Positions 63,532 to 64,000 of a stretch of 64,000 nt of DNA are shown here, one piece after another. Position numbers and translations under genes: made by a program. Under the pieces are notes generated by a model. The model saw only the letters and a list, made by a program, of their open reading frames with translations. It was not told the origin of the DNA and did no database searches. Source of the stretch: Methylobacter sp. S3L5C (lineage in GTDB: Bacteria; Pseudomonadota; Gammaproteobacteria; Methylococcales; Methylomonadaceae); contig NZ_CP076024.1 of assembly GCF_022788635.1 (NCBI RefSeq), positions 4,193,503 through 4,257,502 of the forward strand. The letters are read 5' to 3'. How positions within the stretch are numbered: the first letter of the stretch is position 1; every line of letters starts with the position of its first letter.

Positions 63532-64000
63532 ATGTCGACAGGAAAAAATCCAGGCAATAAGATGCCACTAAGTCATAATCACTGGCGTAAGCGTTGGTTG
63601 AGCCTTCATCTTTATTTGGGATTGAGTCTGGGTCTGGTGTTTGTGCTGGCAGGATTAACCGGCAGCTTACTGGTTTTTTACGTGGAGCTTGATGAAATTA
63701 TCAATCCACAGTTGCAAGTCTCGGCTGCGCTGGCTGAGCAGGAACCGCAGTCTTATGAGGCTGTCTTTCAGGCTCTTCGTCAAGCGCATCCGCAACGAAG
63801 TGCTGCCTGGCGGTTGGAAATACCGCGTCATAAACAAGCCTTGTTAATGGCGCGTTATTACAAGCCGGTCGAAAAAGCAGGTCTGTCTTTTGCTCCGCTG
63901 ATTGTTTGGGTTAATCCATATAACGCAGAAGTCGCCAGTAGCCGTTTTTGGGGCGAGTTTGTAATGACCTGGTTGTTTGATCTGCATTATGAGTTATTGC
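63532..64000 (+). CDS. PepSY-associated membrane protein, N-terminal part
   Basis: The frame from ATG 63532 is open to the window end (156 codons), so the gene is cut. LSHNHWRKRWLSLHLYLG and VFVLAGLTGSLLVFYVELDE are the first helix of PepSY_TM proteins, which act as ferric-siderophore reductases or related partners. It starts 12 bases after receptor 2 and is surely in the same operon. Confidence 0.88.
   Translation, partial: MSTGKNPGNKMPLSHNHWRKRWLSLHLYLGLSLGLVFVLAGLTGSLLVFYVELDEIINPQLQVSAALAEQEPQSYEAVFQALRQAHPQRSAAWRLEIPRHKQALLMARYYKPVEKAGLSFAPLIVWVNPYNAEVASSRFWGEFVMTWLFDLHYELL

Overview
The window looks like chromosome from a gammaproteobacterium, most likely a Methylobacter/Methylomonas-type methanotroph. 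This is an inference from gene content, not a database match. The pointers are the yciO–M50 protease–scpA–scpB–rluB block, the nagZ–hpt–thioinosine phosphorylase block, an exosortase-H-like gene, TonB receptors with an AraC regulator and PepSY protein, and a large exopolysaccharide locus. No rRNA, tRNA or CRISPR array was recognised.

Layout. 1–1618: two-component pair (regulator cut by the window edge). 1785–5784, minus strand: RluB, ScpB, ScpA, site-2 protease and YciO. 6109–8450: a zinc-ribbon/TPR membrane protein, a DUF3096 mini-protein, a palindromic repeat and a dead IS200-type element. 8651–10954: nagZ, hpt and a methylthioinosine phosphorylase. 11170–17097: a decayed accessory patch with an AT-rich RlmN-like gene, a broken S53 protease with a C-terminal sorting signal, a frameshifted exosortase, an IS3-family element and a related solitary IS end. 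17069–22648: a PAS kinase lacking its phospho-acceptor histidine, GlmS, and an atypical response regulator.

22983–48527 is a Wzx/Wzy-type exopolysaccharide locus. It runs from a secreted Ala-rich tandem-repeat protein, outer-membrane barrel, Wza-like exporter, Wzc-like copolymerase/kinase and VpsP-like protein through a WecA-like initiating transferase, UDP-GlcA and UDP-GalA synthesis, flippase, putative polymerase and glycosyltransferases. It continues with two tandem WbsX proteins, a secreted GH20-like protein, an acyltransferase and a complete dTDP-rhamnose set (rmlA, C, D, B). The 33–43 kb core is visibly more AT-rich than its flanks, as is usual for exchanged serotype-like cassettes. GlmS, just upstream, makes the amino-sugar precursor.

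48.8–55.8 kb holds a pirin pseudogene, a nitroreductase, two adjacent membrane proteins that resemble cytochrome bd subunit I and each end in a c-type haem domain, and a trio (phasin-like, UPF0149, helical repeat) downstream of a strong palindrome. 55.8–64 kb is a metal/metallophore uptake locus: AraC-type regulator, two TonB-dependent receptors, a secreted amidohydrolase with a His-rich insert, and a PepSY membrane protein cut by the window end. A 47-bp block with inverted-repeat ends lies in front of both receptors and is a good candidate for the regulator's operator.
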